Shown here: in pieces, positions 24,457-33,654 of the stretch
How the letters are laid out: the number at the start of each line of letters is the position of its first letter
How positions within the stretch are numbered: position 1 is the first letter of the stretch
Origin: Lachnospiraceae bacterium
GTDB lineage: Bacteria; Bacillota; Clostridia; Lachnospirales; Lachnospiraceae
Assembly: GCA_022792535.1 (NCBI GenBank)
Contig: JAAWBG010000091.1
Span: 1 to 33,658 of the forward strand
Reading direction: 5' to 3'
DNA length: 33,658 nt
Position numbers and translations under genes: made by a program
Notes under the pieces: generated by a model
The model's database searches: none
Seen by the model: only the letters and a program-made list of their open reading frames with translations
What the model was told of the DNA's origin: nothing

Positions 24457-25494
24457 TCATACCATTCTCTGCAATTCTTCCTGAATGTAGGCAAGGGCTG
24501 CGATCTTTTCTTTTGCTTCCTCTACTGTAAGCAGCTTTGCATTATTTGAGTTGAATTCCCTTAGCTTTGTTCTCTCAGTATTTCCCTGGGTGAAAAATTT
24601 ATCGTAATTAAGTCCCCGCCTATCACAGGGAACGCGGTAGAAATTACCCATATCAATGGCATGGGCGCATTCCTCATTGGTCAGAAGTGTCTCATACATT
24701 TTTTCGCCATGGCGAATGCCGATGACCTTAATCCTTTCTTTTTTACCGCCAAACAGCTCGCACACTGCCTCTGCCTGTGTCTGAATCGTACAGGCCGGCG
24801 CTTTCTGCACCAGAATATCCCCTGGTTCTCCGTGCTCAAATGCAAACAACACCAGGTCTACCGCTTCTTCCAGAGACATAATAAAGCGGGTCATCCCAGG
24901 CTCCGTCAAAGTGATAGGGCTGTCTTTTCTAATCTGGTCGATCCAAAGCGGAATCACTGATCCGCGGGAGCACATTACATTGCCATAACGGGTACAGCAG
25001 ATTCTGGTTTTCTTCGTAGTACGGCTTTTGGCCACAATCACTTTTTCCATCATGGCCTTTGAGGTTCCCATGGCGTTCACCGGATAGGCCGCCTTATCTG
25101 TGGAAAGACAGATCACAGATTCTACCCCTTCCTCGATGGCTGCAGTAAGCACATTTTCTGTCCCCAGCACATTCGTCTTTACCGCCTCGATGGGGAAGAA
25201 TTCACAGGAAGGCACCTGCTTTAATGCGGCGGCATGGAAAATATAATCCACATCATGCATTGCATTTTTTACAGAGGCAAGGTCTCTGACGTCTCCAATA
25301 TAAAAGCGGATTTTGTCTGCTGCCTCTGGCATGTTAACCTGAAACTCATGGCGCATATCATCCTGTTTCTTTTCATCACGGGAAAAAATACGGATTTCAC
25401 CGATATCTGTTTTTAAAAAGCGGTATAATACTGCGTTTCCAAAAGAACCGGTGCCTCCGGTGATCAAAAGTGTCTTTCCTGTAAACGTGCTCAT
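24457..25494 (-). CDS. capE: CapE/WbjB-like UDP-GlcNAc inverting 4,6-dehydratase
   Basis: A 345-residue cytoplasmic short-chain dehydrogenase of the FlaA1/CapE group, converting UDP-GlcNAc to a 4-keto-6-deoxy (5-epimerised) intermediate, the first step toward UDP-L-FucNAc and related sugars. TGGTGSFGN at 12-20 binds NADP; IFSRDEKKQDDMRHE, HAAALKQVPSCEFFP and STDKAAYPVNAMG follow CapE closely; MxxxK at 142-146 replaces the usual YxxxK, as normal in this group. CapF- and CapG-type partners are not recognised here, so the pathway must finish elsewhere or go to another product. It is less AT-rich than the glycosyltransferases before it (29 of 60 G/C in 24721-24780), like ugd and the epimerase. 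Confidence 0.88.
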   Translation of the reverse strand: MSTFTGKTLLITGGTGSFGNAVLYRFLKTDIGEIRIFSRDEKKQDDMRHEFQVNMPEAADKIRFYIGDVRDLASVKNAMHDVDYIFHAAALKQVPSCEFFPIEAVKTNVLGTENVLTAAIEEGVESVICLSTDKAAYPVNAMGTSKAMMEKVIVAKSRTTKKTRICCTRYGNVMCSRGSVIPLWIDQIRKDSPITLTEPGMTRFIMSLEEAVDLVLFAFEHGEPGDILVQKAPACTIQTQAEAVCELFGGKKERIKVIGIRHGEKMYETLLTNEECAHAIDMGNFYRVPCDRRGLNYDKFFTQGNTERTKLREFNSNNAKLLTVEEAKEKIAALAYIQEELQRMV

Positions 25495-25526
25495 TATCTC
25501 TCCGTCTCCTTTATGATAAATTACTG

Positions 25527-26444
25527 TTATGCTTTTCCAAATAAGATAAAAGCTTTAAAGAATAGGTTTTGTAACTTTCCGTATTTTCTAAATTCATGGT
25601 CGAAACATAAAATAAATTTGTTTTTTATGGTTCTGTTTCTATCCGACATAATCACAAGGACTTTTTTGTCTTCCCAAGATAGTTCAGCAGAGTATCGTTC
25701 TAATATATCCTTTGCTAACTTTGCATATCGGTCCATACCCGCTATAAAAAACAAAAATTCCCGTTTTAATTGGCAGACTCTGTTTGTCCTATTCCCAGTC
25801 CAACTGTTGTCATGCTGTCGATAGGACATATGAGGTTTTTTATCATAGAGACAGTTACAAGTATAATAAGCTGCCACTGGAATCCAGGTGTCATGACCAT
25901 AATAATCTGGAATTCCTTTTTCTAACAGGGATTGAAACAGCTTCTTTGTTATTACAATGGTACATCCCTGAGTTCCTGGAGTTAAAAGAGAACTTTTTGT
26001 CATCATATAATGTCGATGAAGTTTTGGGCTGGAAGTTGTCTTTCCATAATAGTTTAGTTCCTTATCTACCAATCTGGAGGCAGACGAATAGAAATCGGCA
26101 GAAAATTTATTTAATTTGGAGATCCCAATATACAGTTTATCCTCGTCCCATACATCATCTTGGTCTGCAAAGGCTATGTATTCTGAGGAAACAGTATTTT
26201 GCATCAATGCAGCAAAACTTTTATGAATGCCAACATTTTCTCCATAAAAAACCTGAATGATATCGGGGTATCTCTTTTCATATCTCTTCAATATTTGAGG
26301 AGTACGATCTTTGGAACCATCATCTCTGATCATCAATTTCAGTTCTATTCCTTTTTGGAATAGAATACTGTCAATTTGTTTTTCAATATAACATTCACCG
26401 TTATAAGCAGACATTAATACGACGCATTTATAGTTCTTTCTCAT
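25527..26444 (-). CDS. GT2 family glycosyltransferase (rhamnosyltransferase-like)
   Basis: A 305-residue family 2 glycosyltransferase. VVLMSAYNGECYIEKQIDSI, MIRDDGSKDRT and FADQDDVWDEDKL are the nucleotide-sugar and metal motifs; GHDTWIPVAAYY lies in the catalytic-base region; GTQGCTIVITKKL is typical of the rhamnosyl/galactofuranosyl-type subgroup. AAGGTG precedes the ATG, and the start overlaps the end of wzx by 17 bases, so translation is probably coupled. It is the last glycosyltransferase of the right operon. Donor unknown. Confidence 0.87.
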   Translation of the reverse strand: MRKNYKCVVLMSAYNGECYIEKQIDSILFQKGIELKLMIRDDGSKDRTPQILKRYEKRYPDIIQVFYGENVGIHKSFAALMQNTVSSEYIAFADQDDVWDEDKLYIGISKLNKFSADFYSSASRLVDKELNYYGKTTSSPKLHRHYMMTKSSLLTPGTQGCTIVITKKLFQSLLEKGIPDYYGHDTWIPVAAYYTCNCLYDKKPHMSYRQHDNSWTGNRTNRVCQLKREFLFFIAGMDRYAKLAKDILERYSAELSWEDKKVLVIMSDRNRTIKNKFILCFDHEFRKYGKLQNLFFKAFILFGKA

Positions 26445-27915
26445 TTTTTTTCACCTTATTGAATAATAATCTAACGTATTTTTTTAGTAATTCTGTCATC
26501 AAAGATTCCCGGAAAACAACCAGGCTGATAAAATATATTCCCCAAAATACAGCAAAGGACAGTATCATTTTTACTATAGGATAAATAGAACTTCCAGTAA
26601 TGCCATAAACAGAAGCGGCTCCTATTGCTGTTGCAAGCAATATTTTCCAATGGGAAATATTTTTCATAATAGCGTAGAGCATTTTTCTATTGTAAAACCA
26701 CTGAATCAGCAATACCGCGGCTTCTGCAACACTTGTGCCAATCGCAGCGCCCAACGCTCCGTATTTTGGTATGGCAACCCTATTAATTACAAAGTCTGTA
26801 ACAGCTCCGCCTAAGACAGAACAGAAAACAATTTTCTCCTTTCCAAGGGGAACTAATATCTGCATTCCAATCACATTTGTCATTCCGATAAAAATCACGG
26901 TAGGCATAATGGCAATCATAACATCAAACGCCCCCGCATATGCTTTTCCAGATAAGACTAAGATACATTCTTGAGAAAATTCAATGAAATAAACGGTTAA
27001 TGGAATAGCCAGGATCATAGTGAATTCCATTGCCTTTTTTGAAATGTCTAGAAATTCAACTTTTTTATTTTTTTCAATATAATAGGAAGCGCGGGGCAGC
27101 AAAACGGTTCCCAAAGAGGCAACTACACTGACCAAGGCTGCTTTTATTTTTGTGGCTGCTGTATAATATCCTACTTCTGTATTGTCTGACATAAACCCTA
27201 ACATGACATTGTCTAGATTTGTATAGATCGTTGTTGCGATACTCATTAGAAAAAATAGAAAAACGGGTTTTAAGTGTCTCCTGAAAGAAATGATCTCAAT
27301 TCCTTTCCAAGATACATATTTTTTTGCATTGATCCAATTGCATATGTTAGAGCCAACGCTTGCAAAAATTGTTAAGATCCCGTATTGCAATACGTCGGAG
27401 TCTGTTCGGATCAAAAGAAACATTCCGATAAAAGCAATAAATTTGAATAGGATAGATCTTTTTGTAATGTATACATATTCTTCCAATCCTTTGTAGAGCC
27501 ATTCCAGTCCCATAGAATTGAATATAATAGAGCAACCCATGGAAAGAAATAAAATCTTTTCTGTTCTGAATTTTGGAATGCACAGTACGGAGGCTATAAA
27601 TACAGCATATATGAAAATGCAGGTAACACCATTGATCAGAATGATTTCTTTTACAAACTGAGACAATTTTGTCTTATTATCTCTTAATTTTGCACATTCC
27701 CGGATACCGTAGGTAGGAATCCCTAATTGGGCGGCCATGGAAAAATATGAGATTACCGATACTACAAAGGATACCCGGCCGATTCCCTCTGGATTTAATA
27801 TTCTTGAGACATATGGGAAACTGATCAACGGGAAAAGTATCGTTGATACGGTAAGAATCATATTCATAATATAATTAAATGAGACAGATGACTTTTTTCC
27901 CTGCTGGCCTTTCAT
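26428..27915 (-). CDS. wzx: Wzx-type flippase (right operon)
   Basis: A 495-residue polytopic membrane protein of the oligosaccharide flippase family. It begins with basic residues, then FNYIMNMILTVSTILFPLISFPYVSRILNPEGIGRVSF, the classic Wzx/RfbX opening. Later landmarks are NLDNVMLGFMSDNTEVGYYTAATKI and VPLGKEKIVFCSVLGGAVTDFVIN. It differs in type from the left-arm flippase, which is WzxC-like, as expected if the two arms export different repeat units. AAAGG lies upstream of the ATG. About 12-14 membrane segments. Confidence 0.9.
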   Translation of the reverse strand: MKGQQGKKSSVSFNYIMNMILTVSTILFPLISFPYVSRILNPEGIGRVSFVVSVISYFSMAAQLGIPTYGIRECAKLRDNKTKLSQFVKEIILINGVTCIFIYAVFIASVLCIPKFRTEKILFLSMGCSIIFNSMGLEWLYKGLEEYVYITKRSILFKFIAFIGMFLLIRTDSDVLQYGILTIFASVGSNICNWINAKKYVSWKGIEIISFRRHLKPVFLFFLMSIATTIYTNLDNVMLGFMSDNTEVGYYTAATKIKAALVSVVASLGTVLLPRASYYIEKNKKVEFLDISKKAMEFTMILAIPLTVYFIEFSQECILVLSGKAYAGAFDVMIAIMPTVIFIGMTNVIGMQILVPLGKEKIVFCSVLGGAVTDFVINRVAIPKYGALGAAIGTSVAEAAVLLIQWFYNRKMLYAIMKNISHWKILLATAIGAASVYGITGSSIYPIVKMILSFAVFWGIYFISLVVFRESLMTELLKKYVRLLFNKVKKNEKEL

Positions 27916-27962
27916 GTTGCTGATAACCTTTCTCTTACTTCATTTTTCTGTTCAAAACATGG

Positions 27963-28775
27963 TCATATGGATTTCCGTTTCTTTTTACGCCTTGCTGCAT
28001 GTTTCATTACATCAATCTTCAGTACTTTATAATTAAAAAGATGTACAAATCTTTTTACCCGTACCATAAAAGTTGTATCTGTGTTCATAAGATATTTTTC
28101 ACATATCCGATATTGATTGTGACGTAGCCATACATTAAACAGACGTTCTGACAAATAGCCGAAGATTCTTTTTTCAGAAACAGAGTATTTCGATATGTCA
28201 ACTCTATTTTCAAGCTCAAGCAGAATGTCAAACAGCCATTGACAATATTGATTGATGATTTCTTTTTTTCCTATAAACATATTGCAGATATAAATGGCGT
28301 CTGAATTGGAGATATCATCAAAATCCTTTATATATGCAGGGTATTTTTCTGAAATAACCTCTCTGCACAACTCATAATCTTTGGCGTACTGCCCTGTGGA
28401 ATACTGTGCTTTTACCGTTCCCCACAGACAGGATTTTTTCGGCAGAATCAAATCATAATTCTGCATTAATTTGTAAATCTCTTTTGTACCTAGTGCTTTT
28501 TGCGCATTGGTAGAAAATCTTTTGTTTGACAAAAATCTTCTGTAATGAGCCAGTCCTGCTACATCGGCATTACTGTTTTTCCACGTCCAATATAATGCTG
28601 TCAATTCACAGAATGTTCTGTTTTTCAGGGAAATATTCGTTCCTTCATTGTCTGCACAGTAACCATAAGGATTTTTCTCTGTTTTTAGAGCGGCCCCTAC
28701 ATAAATAGGAACATAACATGTATCCAAATCCCATTCTATTTTCTTTTGTGTCGCCACATAGATACGGATATCCAT
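27963..28775 (-). CDS. DUF4422 family glycosyltransferase
   Basis: A 270-residue protein of the DUF4422 family, found in capsule and exopolysaccharide loci and thought to be GT-A-like transferases. Family landmarks: IRIYVATQKK at the start, VPIYVGAALK, LKNRTFCELTALYWTWKN at about 49-66, GLAHYRRFL, and YDLILPKK. ICNMFIGKKEIINQYCQWLFDIL in the second half is also typical. AAGGAGGA precedes the ATG. The C terminus ends in a strongly basic run that may contact the membrane. Donor sugar is unknown. Confidence 0.85.
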   Translation of the reverse strand: MDIRIYVATQKKIEWDLDTCYVPIYVGAALKTEKNPYGYCADNEGTNISLKNRTFCELTALYWTWKNSNADVAGLAHYRRFLSNKRFSTNAQKALGTKEIYKLMQNYDLILPKKSCLWGTVKAQYSTGQYAKDYELCREVISEKYPAYIKDFDDISNSDAIYICNMFIGKKEIINQYCQWLFDILLELENRVDISKYSVSEKRIFGYLSERLFNVWLRHNQYRICEKYLMNTDTTFMVRVKRFVHLFNYKVLKIDVMKHAARRKKKRKSI

Positions 28776-28796
28776 CTGATCATATCCTCCTTCGTA

Positions 28797-29849
28797 TTAC
28801 CATTTTCCAAATGTCCATTTATGAATCATTTTATTCTGGTTCATAAGATAACAGGACAGCAGTGTAAGAGAGACAGTGACTAAATAATTGGCGCCAGCAA
28901 GTGCAATTCCTTCTGGTGTTTTGAATTCAATGGACGTACCTGCTGGAATTAATACAGTGAAAATTCCATGGATAACATATATTTCCAGGGAGTGACATCC
29001 AATCCACTTGAGAATTACCCCCCCCCGGTAGGTTTTGGCCATCGCTTCATTTACGAATACACCTTTTATCAAACCACAGACGGCAACACAGCCGGCAAAG
29101 GATGTGAATGCTCTTAAAATCATTTCAATACCGCTGTCTCCAACCTCATACAAATTTACTCGTACGATGATATAACTCCAGATCATCAGACTTAAGAATA
29201 TTGTTCCATCTGCTATATAAGAATAATATTTTTTCTGTAAAAGAAAGTCATGAATCTTTCCAAATAGATACCCTGTATAGTAAAAAGGCATGTAATACAA
29301 AACATATTTGATTCCCAAAAAAGAAGTTCCACATCGAAGTCCCACCAATAATAATACTGCCATTTCAAATAGATATATTAACAGAAAAAGGACTTCCCTC
29401 TGTATTTCACAGTTCTTTCTTATGCGATAACTGACATATTGGGAAATTCCAAACGCCATATTGATCATCCAAATTGTCGGTAAAAACCAATACCCTTTAT
29501 CCATATGCCATAGTAAATCATAAATGTTTAAAAAGTTCTCTTCTCCTAATACAATACCCCTTACCAAAAATCCCCAGATTACCCATGGCAGAAGATAAGA
29601 AAGACTTCGTCTTATCATATAAGTTTTTAATGTCTGCATATCCGTTAATTTCCGACTGTACCTGCTGACATACCCAGAAACTAATATAAATAAGGGCATT
29701 TGTAAGGTCCAGATAATATTATATAAAAGAGAATCTTCAGAATTTACTGTACATCCAGCCATAGTATGTCCGAGAACTACTAATAACATGGCGATTCCTC
29801 GTATGATATCAATACAACTATTTCTTGCTCTTTTTTCATTTGCTTCCAT
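28797..29849 (-). CDS. Acyltransferase-3 family membrane protein with in-frame G9 tract (phase ON)
   Basis: A 350-residue membrane O-acyltransferase with about ten hydrophobic segments. The essential motif R-X10-H is R17 to H28 in RGIAMLLVVLGH. The strong GGAG site lies 8 bases before the ATG. Near residue 275, in AKTYRGGVILKW, the coding strand has nine G bases (29026-29018) and the frame is intact. Loss of one G creates TAA immediately after the tract; gain of one G shifts the frame to a TGA about 30 codons on. Either change removes the C-terminal membrane segments. The left operon has an acyltransferase of the same family with its own G9 tract, there out of frame. It would add acetyl or another acyl group to the right-arm glycan. 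Confidence 0.9.
   Translation of the reverse strand: MEANEKRARNSCIDIIRGIAMLLVVLGHTMAGCTVNSEDSLLYNIIWTLQMPLFILVSGYVSRYSRKLTDMQTLKTYMIRRSLSYLLPWVIWGFLVRGIVLGEENFLNIYDLLWHMDKGYWFLPTIWMINMAFGISQYVSYRIRKNCEIQREVLFLLIYLFEMAVLLLVGLRCGTSFLGIKYVLYYMPFYYTGYLFGKIHDFLLQKKYYSYIADGTIFLSLMIWSYIIVRVNLYEVGDSGIEMILRAFTSFAGCVAVCGLIKGVFVNEAMAKTYRGGVILKWIGCHSLEIYVIHGIFTVLIPAGTSIEFKTPEGIALAGANYLVTVSLTLLSCYLMNQNKMIHKWTFGKW
29018..29026 (-). repeat. Homopolymeric G9 tract (C9 on + strand), candidate slippage switch
   Basis: Nine consecutive G bases on the coding strand, inside the right acyltransferase gene at about codon 275, in AT-rich DNA. G9 is in frame; G8 gives an immediate TAA. Confidence 0.9.
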
Positions 29850-29868
29850 AAATATCTCTCCTCGTGAT

Positions 29869-31152
29869 TTATTGTCTAATTTGTAATTTCGAAAATAAAA
29901 TCATCAAACACATACTCAAGGCAAATCCAATCGAAGCAAAGGAAAATTGAATAAAGGATAGGGCCACTGCTCCGGTCATCAGTATGTATAAACACAAGTG
30001 TGATAATTTTACTTCTCTTAATGTGAAAAATTTCGTATAATATTTTTGGCAGAAAAAACCGAAGGCAAGAGAGAAAACAGCAATGCCAATTTTACCGAAA
30101 TCAAAATAAAAATACCCAAAACAAGAGGTTGCAGAATTAAATCTGTGCTGATTCAAATATGTTTCGCTGTCAATCAATTGATAGGCCTGATTGACATTTT
30201 CCACAAAGCTGCAGTTTGAAAGGCCAAAAAGCTTTAAAATGGGTCTTGTAAATCCCTGTGTGGATAACAGCCCCCAGGTAAAAGAGTAACCATTTTCTAA
30301 AAAAGTGCTTTTATAGTTTTCAAAGCAGCCCACTGGACCATATAGATATACAACAGTGTTTACAAAAGTATTGTCTCCTCGTTCTAATGCGATTCCATAC
30401 ATGGCATAGATACCACCTAACAGCAGTATGCCTGCTAAGATAAATATATGTGATTTTTTATGATTGTCCCATGAGTATTTTTGATAAGTAACAGCGCTGA
30501 TAAAAACACATACCATGGTATATAAAATTCCCATTCTGCCACCGGTGGTAAGCAACTCCATAATCAGCATAAAAATAGATAGAAACAATGAAATAGCAGT
30601 ATATTTGTCAAAAGCATGTATTCCAATTTTGGCTGCGCTGTAGGTAAGGGAAAAATAGAGAATTGGCTCTGCAATATAAGTGATCAGCATTCCATTGATT
30701 CTGGAATCCAAAATCTGCAGTCTTAAATAATACCTAATATAGGAAATAGAGTTTCCTGACAAAATGGAAAGGACACCATGACTTCCTAAGTATGCAAATA
30801 TGGTTGCGCCTATCATTTGCATTATTACAATGGCTTTTCTATTTCCATAGTAATTATCAATATAACTTCTGTTTTGAATCCCCTTTTTCCTTCTAACGTA
30901 ATGGCAGCTGTTTTGAGTATATTCTATGTTCCCCAAAAGCAGCGTTCCAATTAGAAAGCACCCGATTCCAATGAAAAAGCATAGCAGCGTATCATTGGAT
31001 GCTTCTGAAATATCGTATGGATTATATTTGTAGATCAAAAAAATCAATCCCCATATTATAGAAAACACAAAGGTCGGATTGTATAGGTTACCTTCTTTTA
31101 TGAGACTGATCACAACTGCAGTTATACATATGAGAATCAAATAGTTTGTCAT
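29869..31152 (-). CDS. wzy: Oligosaccharide repeat unit polymerase (Wzy, right operon)
   Basis: A 427-residue polytopic membrane protein resembling the oligosaccharide repeat unit polymerase group of Wzy proteins. It opens with YLILICITAVVISLIKEG and NPTFVFSIIWGLIFLIY, and has the mid-protein MELLTTGGRMGILYTMVCVFI segment, where this group carries a conserved SGGR/TGGR-type motif. A long outer loop at about 255-345 includes NTFVNTVVYLYGPVGCFENY and YFYFDFGKIG. Its subtype differs from the left-arm Wzy. The start has AGGAG 12 bases upstream. It lies between a GT-like gene and the acyltransferase. Confidence 0.82.
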   Translation of the reverse strand: MTNYLILICITAVVISLIKEGNLYNPTFVFSIIWGLIFLIYKYNPYDISEASNDTLLCFFIGIGCFLIGTLLLGNIEYTQNSCHYVRRKKGIQNRSYIDNYYGNRKAIVIMQMIGATIFAYLGSHGVLSILSGNSISYIRYYLRLQILDSRINGMLITYIAEPILYFSLTYSAAKIGIHAFDKYTAISLFLSIFMLIMELLTTGGRMGILYTMVCVFISAVTYQKYSWDNHKKSHIFILAGILLLGGIYAMYGIALERGDNTFVNTVVYLYGPVGCFENYKSTFLENGYSFTWGLLSTQGFTRPILKLFGLSNCSFVENVNQAYQLIDSETYLNQHRFNSATSCFGYFYFDFGKIGIAVFSLAFGFFCQKYYTKFFTLREVKLSHLCLYILMTGAVALSFIQFSFASIGFALSMCLMILFSKLQIRQ

Positions 31153-31215
31153 ATTATTTCAGATTTCTCCTTTAACATCATTTCAATACGATATCCCTTT
31201 CTTAAATTTTATGGA

Positions 31216-32106
31216 TCAATCTATGTTGAATTTATCAGCCAGATATTCCGCATGACTTCCCGGCAGGTTTCTGTTGATTCTCCTGCAGATCTCATAGAAT
31301 ATAATCCGGCAGGTTTCTTTCCATCCAATTCTTTTTATGGAATATTTCAGTAACCGGAGAGAGGCTGAATACCTTTTCTGTTCTTCCTGCGGGGAATACA
31401 CGCCCCGTATATTATAGTCAATCTGGATGTTATTCGCCTGAAACAGAGGTTCCACATCATCTTTTACCCATTTTCCTCTGTATACGCCCATCGCTCCATA
31501 TTCGCCACCTTTATAACCATAAGTAATGGGGGCCTTTTCATGGGATGCAACCGTATAAAACTTGTAGTTTTCTCTAAAAGTCAAATAATTTACAAACAAT
31601 TCCCAGGTCCATGGATCGTCACTTTCATCCCAGTAATGCTGAAAGGTTTCCGTTCTCCAAACTCCTGCCTGCAGCACAAGTTTATAAGGCCTGATCCGGT
31701 TCATTTTAAAATATCCATCATATCGTTTTGATTTTTTGCTCCAAGATGTATTTCCGCCAAAAGTAAAACTTGCAATTTTCGAGTCCTGATCCATCCAACA
31801 AATAATTTTTTCGATTTCTTTTTGATTTACCTCTCTTCGAATAAAAAAATCATCCAGCATGATCAAAATGTACTCTGTCTCTATCTGATGTAACACATGG
31901 AGCATTCTTTGTCCGTAAGACACTGTCTTTTCACAATTGATGGTTTTGATATTTAATCCTTCAAATTGATAGTTCTTGCTTTCTGTATTGATCACAATTT
32001 GATAAGGGCAGTGTTCCCAATTCTTTTTCAGCAAGGTAAAAAAGGGAAACCATAAATCTTCATATGCATCGCAGGTACAAAATAATATTGTCAATTTTTC
32101 TTTCAT
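31216..32106 (-). CDS. Putative GT-A fold glycosyltransferase
   Basis: A 296-residue protein that I read as a glycosyltransferase although its subfamily is not a standard GT2. LTILFCTCDAYEDLWFPFFTLL opens it, ILIMLDDFFIRR at about 80-91 is a DXD-like metal site, and WDESDDPWTWELF lies where an acceptor or base residue would be. The C-terminal 60 residues are basic. The ribosome site is weak (GGTGAAAAT). Neighbours on both sides are glycan-assembly genes of the same operon. Function beyond sugar transfer is not recognised. Confidence 0.7.
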   Translation of the reverse strand: MKEKLTILFCTCDAYEDLWFPFFTLLKKNWEHCPYQIVINTESKNYQFEGLNIKTINCEKTVSYGQRMLHVLHQIETEYILIMLDDFFIRREVNQKEIEKIICWMDQDSKIASFTFGGNTSWSKKSKRYDGYFKMNRIRPYKLVLQAGVWRTETFQHYWDESDDPWTWELFVNYLTFRENYKFYTVASHEKAPITYGYKGGEYGAMGVYRGKWVKDDVEPLFQANNIQIDYNIRGVYSPQEEQKRYSASLRLLKYSIKRIGWKETCRIIFYEICRRINRNLPGSHAEYLADKFNID

Positions 32107-32142
32107 ATTTTCACCATTGAATATATTTTCATATTTTAACTT

Positions 32143-32955
32143 TTACCGCAAATGGTCATAACACCATCGAACAACTTTTGCAGGCATAACATAAATTGCC
32201 AATTGCATAAACAGTACATAGAAAAAATCAAAAAAAGAACAATATTTTTTTAGATAAAAAACATGCCATACTTTTATAAGTAAAATAATATTTTTCCAAT
32301 CTTTTCTTCTGTCATATGTACTTTTATCAAATCTGAAATTTACTAATGGAATTGTGATATTTTCTCCGAAATATCCGCAATTGAGCATTCTAACCCAAAG
32401 TTCAACATCCTGATTCGTGCGCATTCTTCGGTAATTTCCGGCTGCTATTACATCATCTTTCTTAAACATAACTGTGGAGTGGTTAAAGGGATTTCTTCTT
32501 TTGGAAAAATATAATACTTCACCATATGTCTGTGGGACTTTTTTGACTCTAATCGGAATGTTAATATCATGCTCAAACTCATTCATATAAGAACCAACAA
32601 TTGATAACTCTGGTTGGTTTTCAAATTTTTTCAGTTCTAATTCGCACCGTCGTTTATCCGCAATATCATCATCATCCATCCGGGCTATATATTCATTTTT
32701 ACATAAAGGGACGCCCTTTCTTAATGCAGCGCCCAAACCGGCATTTTCTTTTAAATGCACTATATGGAATAGCTTTTTATTTTCAACAACATATTGTTCT
32801 ATTAACTTGTCTAATGTACTTGTCAATGCACCATCACATATGATCACAAAATCATTTGTTCGGACAGTTTGATTTAACATACTGTCAATAGCAGCTTCTA
32901 CATATTTAGGATTATCATTTTTATATATAGTCATTAAAACGCTATAGTTTTCCAT
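32143..32955 (-). CDS. GT2 family glycosyltransferase
   Basis: A family 2 glycosyltransferase of about 270 residues. YSVLMTIYKNDNPKYVEAAIDSMLNQT, VIICDGALTSTLD, ENAGLGAALRKG and the metal site IARMDDDDIADKRR are all typical of an amylovoran/EpsE-like GT2 subgroup; RTNQDVELWVRML holds the likely catalytic base. The ATG at 32955 follows AAGGAG by 11 bases; a TTG at 32964 is only 2 bases from that site and less likely. The gene is AT-rich and begins 15 bases after the GC-rich aminotransferase stop, so the composition break on this side is immediate, unlike the left side. Confidence 0.87.
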   Translation of the reverse strand: MENYSVLMTIYKNDNPKYVEAAIDSMLNQTVRTNDFVIICDGALTSTLDKLIEQYVVENKKLFHIVHLKENAGLGAALRKGVPLCKNEYIARMDDDDIADKRRCELELKKFENQPELSIVGSYMNEFEHDINIPIRVKKVPQTYGEVLYFSKRRNPFNHSTVMFKKDDVIAAGNYRRMRTNQDVELWVRMLNCGYFGENITIPLVNFRFDKSTYDRRKDWKNIILLIKVWHVFYLKKYCSFFDFFYVLFMQLAIYVMPAKVVRWCYDHLR

Positions 32956-32970
32956 AATAAACAATTCTCC

Positions 32971-33654
32971 TTAATAGACTGCCGTGGTCCATTCTTCAAA
33001 CCCATCTTTCCGCCCGCAGGCGGCCTCCAGATAAGCCCGGTGAAGCCTCTCCATTATCCTTCCGGTTTCCCCTGTTCCCACTGTATGCCGGTCAATGCTT
33101 ATAACCGGCGTGATTTCCATAGCCGACCCGCATAAAAAGGCCTCCTCACAGGTATACAGCTCCGTCCGGTCTATGGTCCGCTCCATGGTTTTGATTCCCT
33201 CTGCTTCAGCCAGCTTCAGCACCGCATCCCTGGTAATGCTCTCTAATACGCTGTCCGTAAGCTGCGGCGTGGCCAGGATTCCATCCCTGACCAAGAACAA
33301 ACAGGAGCCCGGTCCTTCTGACACCTTGCCGGCTTCATTTAGAAAAATGCAGGTGTCATATCCATTCCGCAGAGCCTCCCTCTGCCCTGCCCGGCTGTTC
33401 ATGTAATTAGCCCCGCATTTGATCCGGGGAGACAAATTTTCATCACTGATCCTCCGCCAGGATGCAATGCAGCAGTTTAACCCTTTCTTGTTGTATTCTG
33501 CACTGGTCTTCCTCCGGGGGATCGGAGCCACAAACATTTCCACCGGCCCTTCTGACCCCCAGGAGCCTGTCCCGTCCACAAACAGGGTCTGGCGCACCGA
33601 TAAGTCCTCCCTGTATGCATTCGCTGTTACCACGTCAATAAGCGCCTTTTTCAT
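32971..33654 (-). CDS. Class IV (branched-chain type) aminotransferase, right copy, 5' end outside the window
   Basis: The right-edge counterpart of the gene at the left edge, reading inwards on the minus strand. The visible 227 residues again lack roughly the first 70-80 of the family and the frame is open to the edge. Residues 1-102 are identical to the left copy, including K79 in IKCGANYMNS; from residue 103 the two differ frequently (for example IFLNEAGKVSEGPGS against LFLNDAGTVSEGPGA) but every family motif is kept, so both look functional. It is GC-rich and heads the right operon, with 15 bases to the GT2 start. Its promoter must lie outside the window. Substrate unknown. Confidence 0.85.
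   Translation of the reverse strand: MKKALIDVVTANAYREDLSVRQTLFVDGTGSWGSEGPVEMFVAPIPRRKTSAEYNKKGLNCCIASWRRISDENLSPRIKCGANYMNSRAGQREALRNGYDTCIFLNEAGKVSEGPGSCLFLVRDGILATPQLTDSVLESITRDAVLKLAEAEGIKTMERTIDRTELYTCEEAFLCGSAMEITPVISIDRHTVGTGETGRIMERLHRAYLEAACGRKDGFEEWTTAVY

Noticed and set aside
25784..26260. 158-codon open frame on the plus strand
   Set aside because: Antisense to the GT2 at 25527-26444, no ribosome site and no domain pattern.
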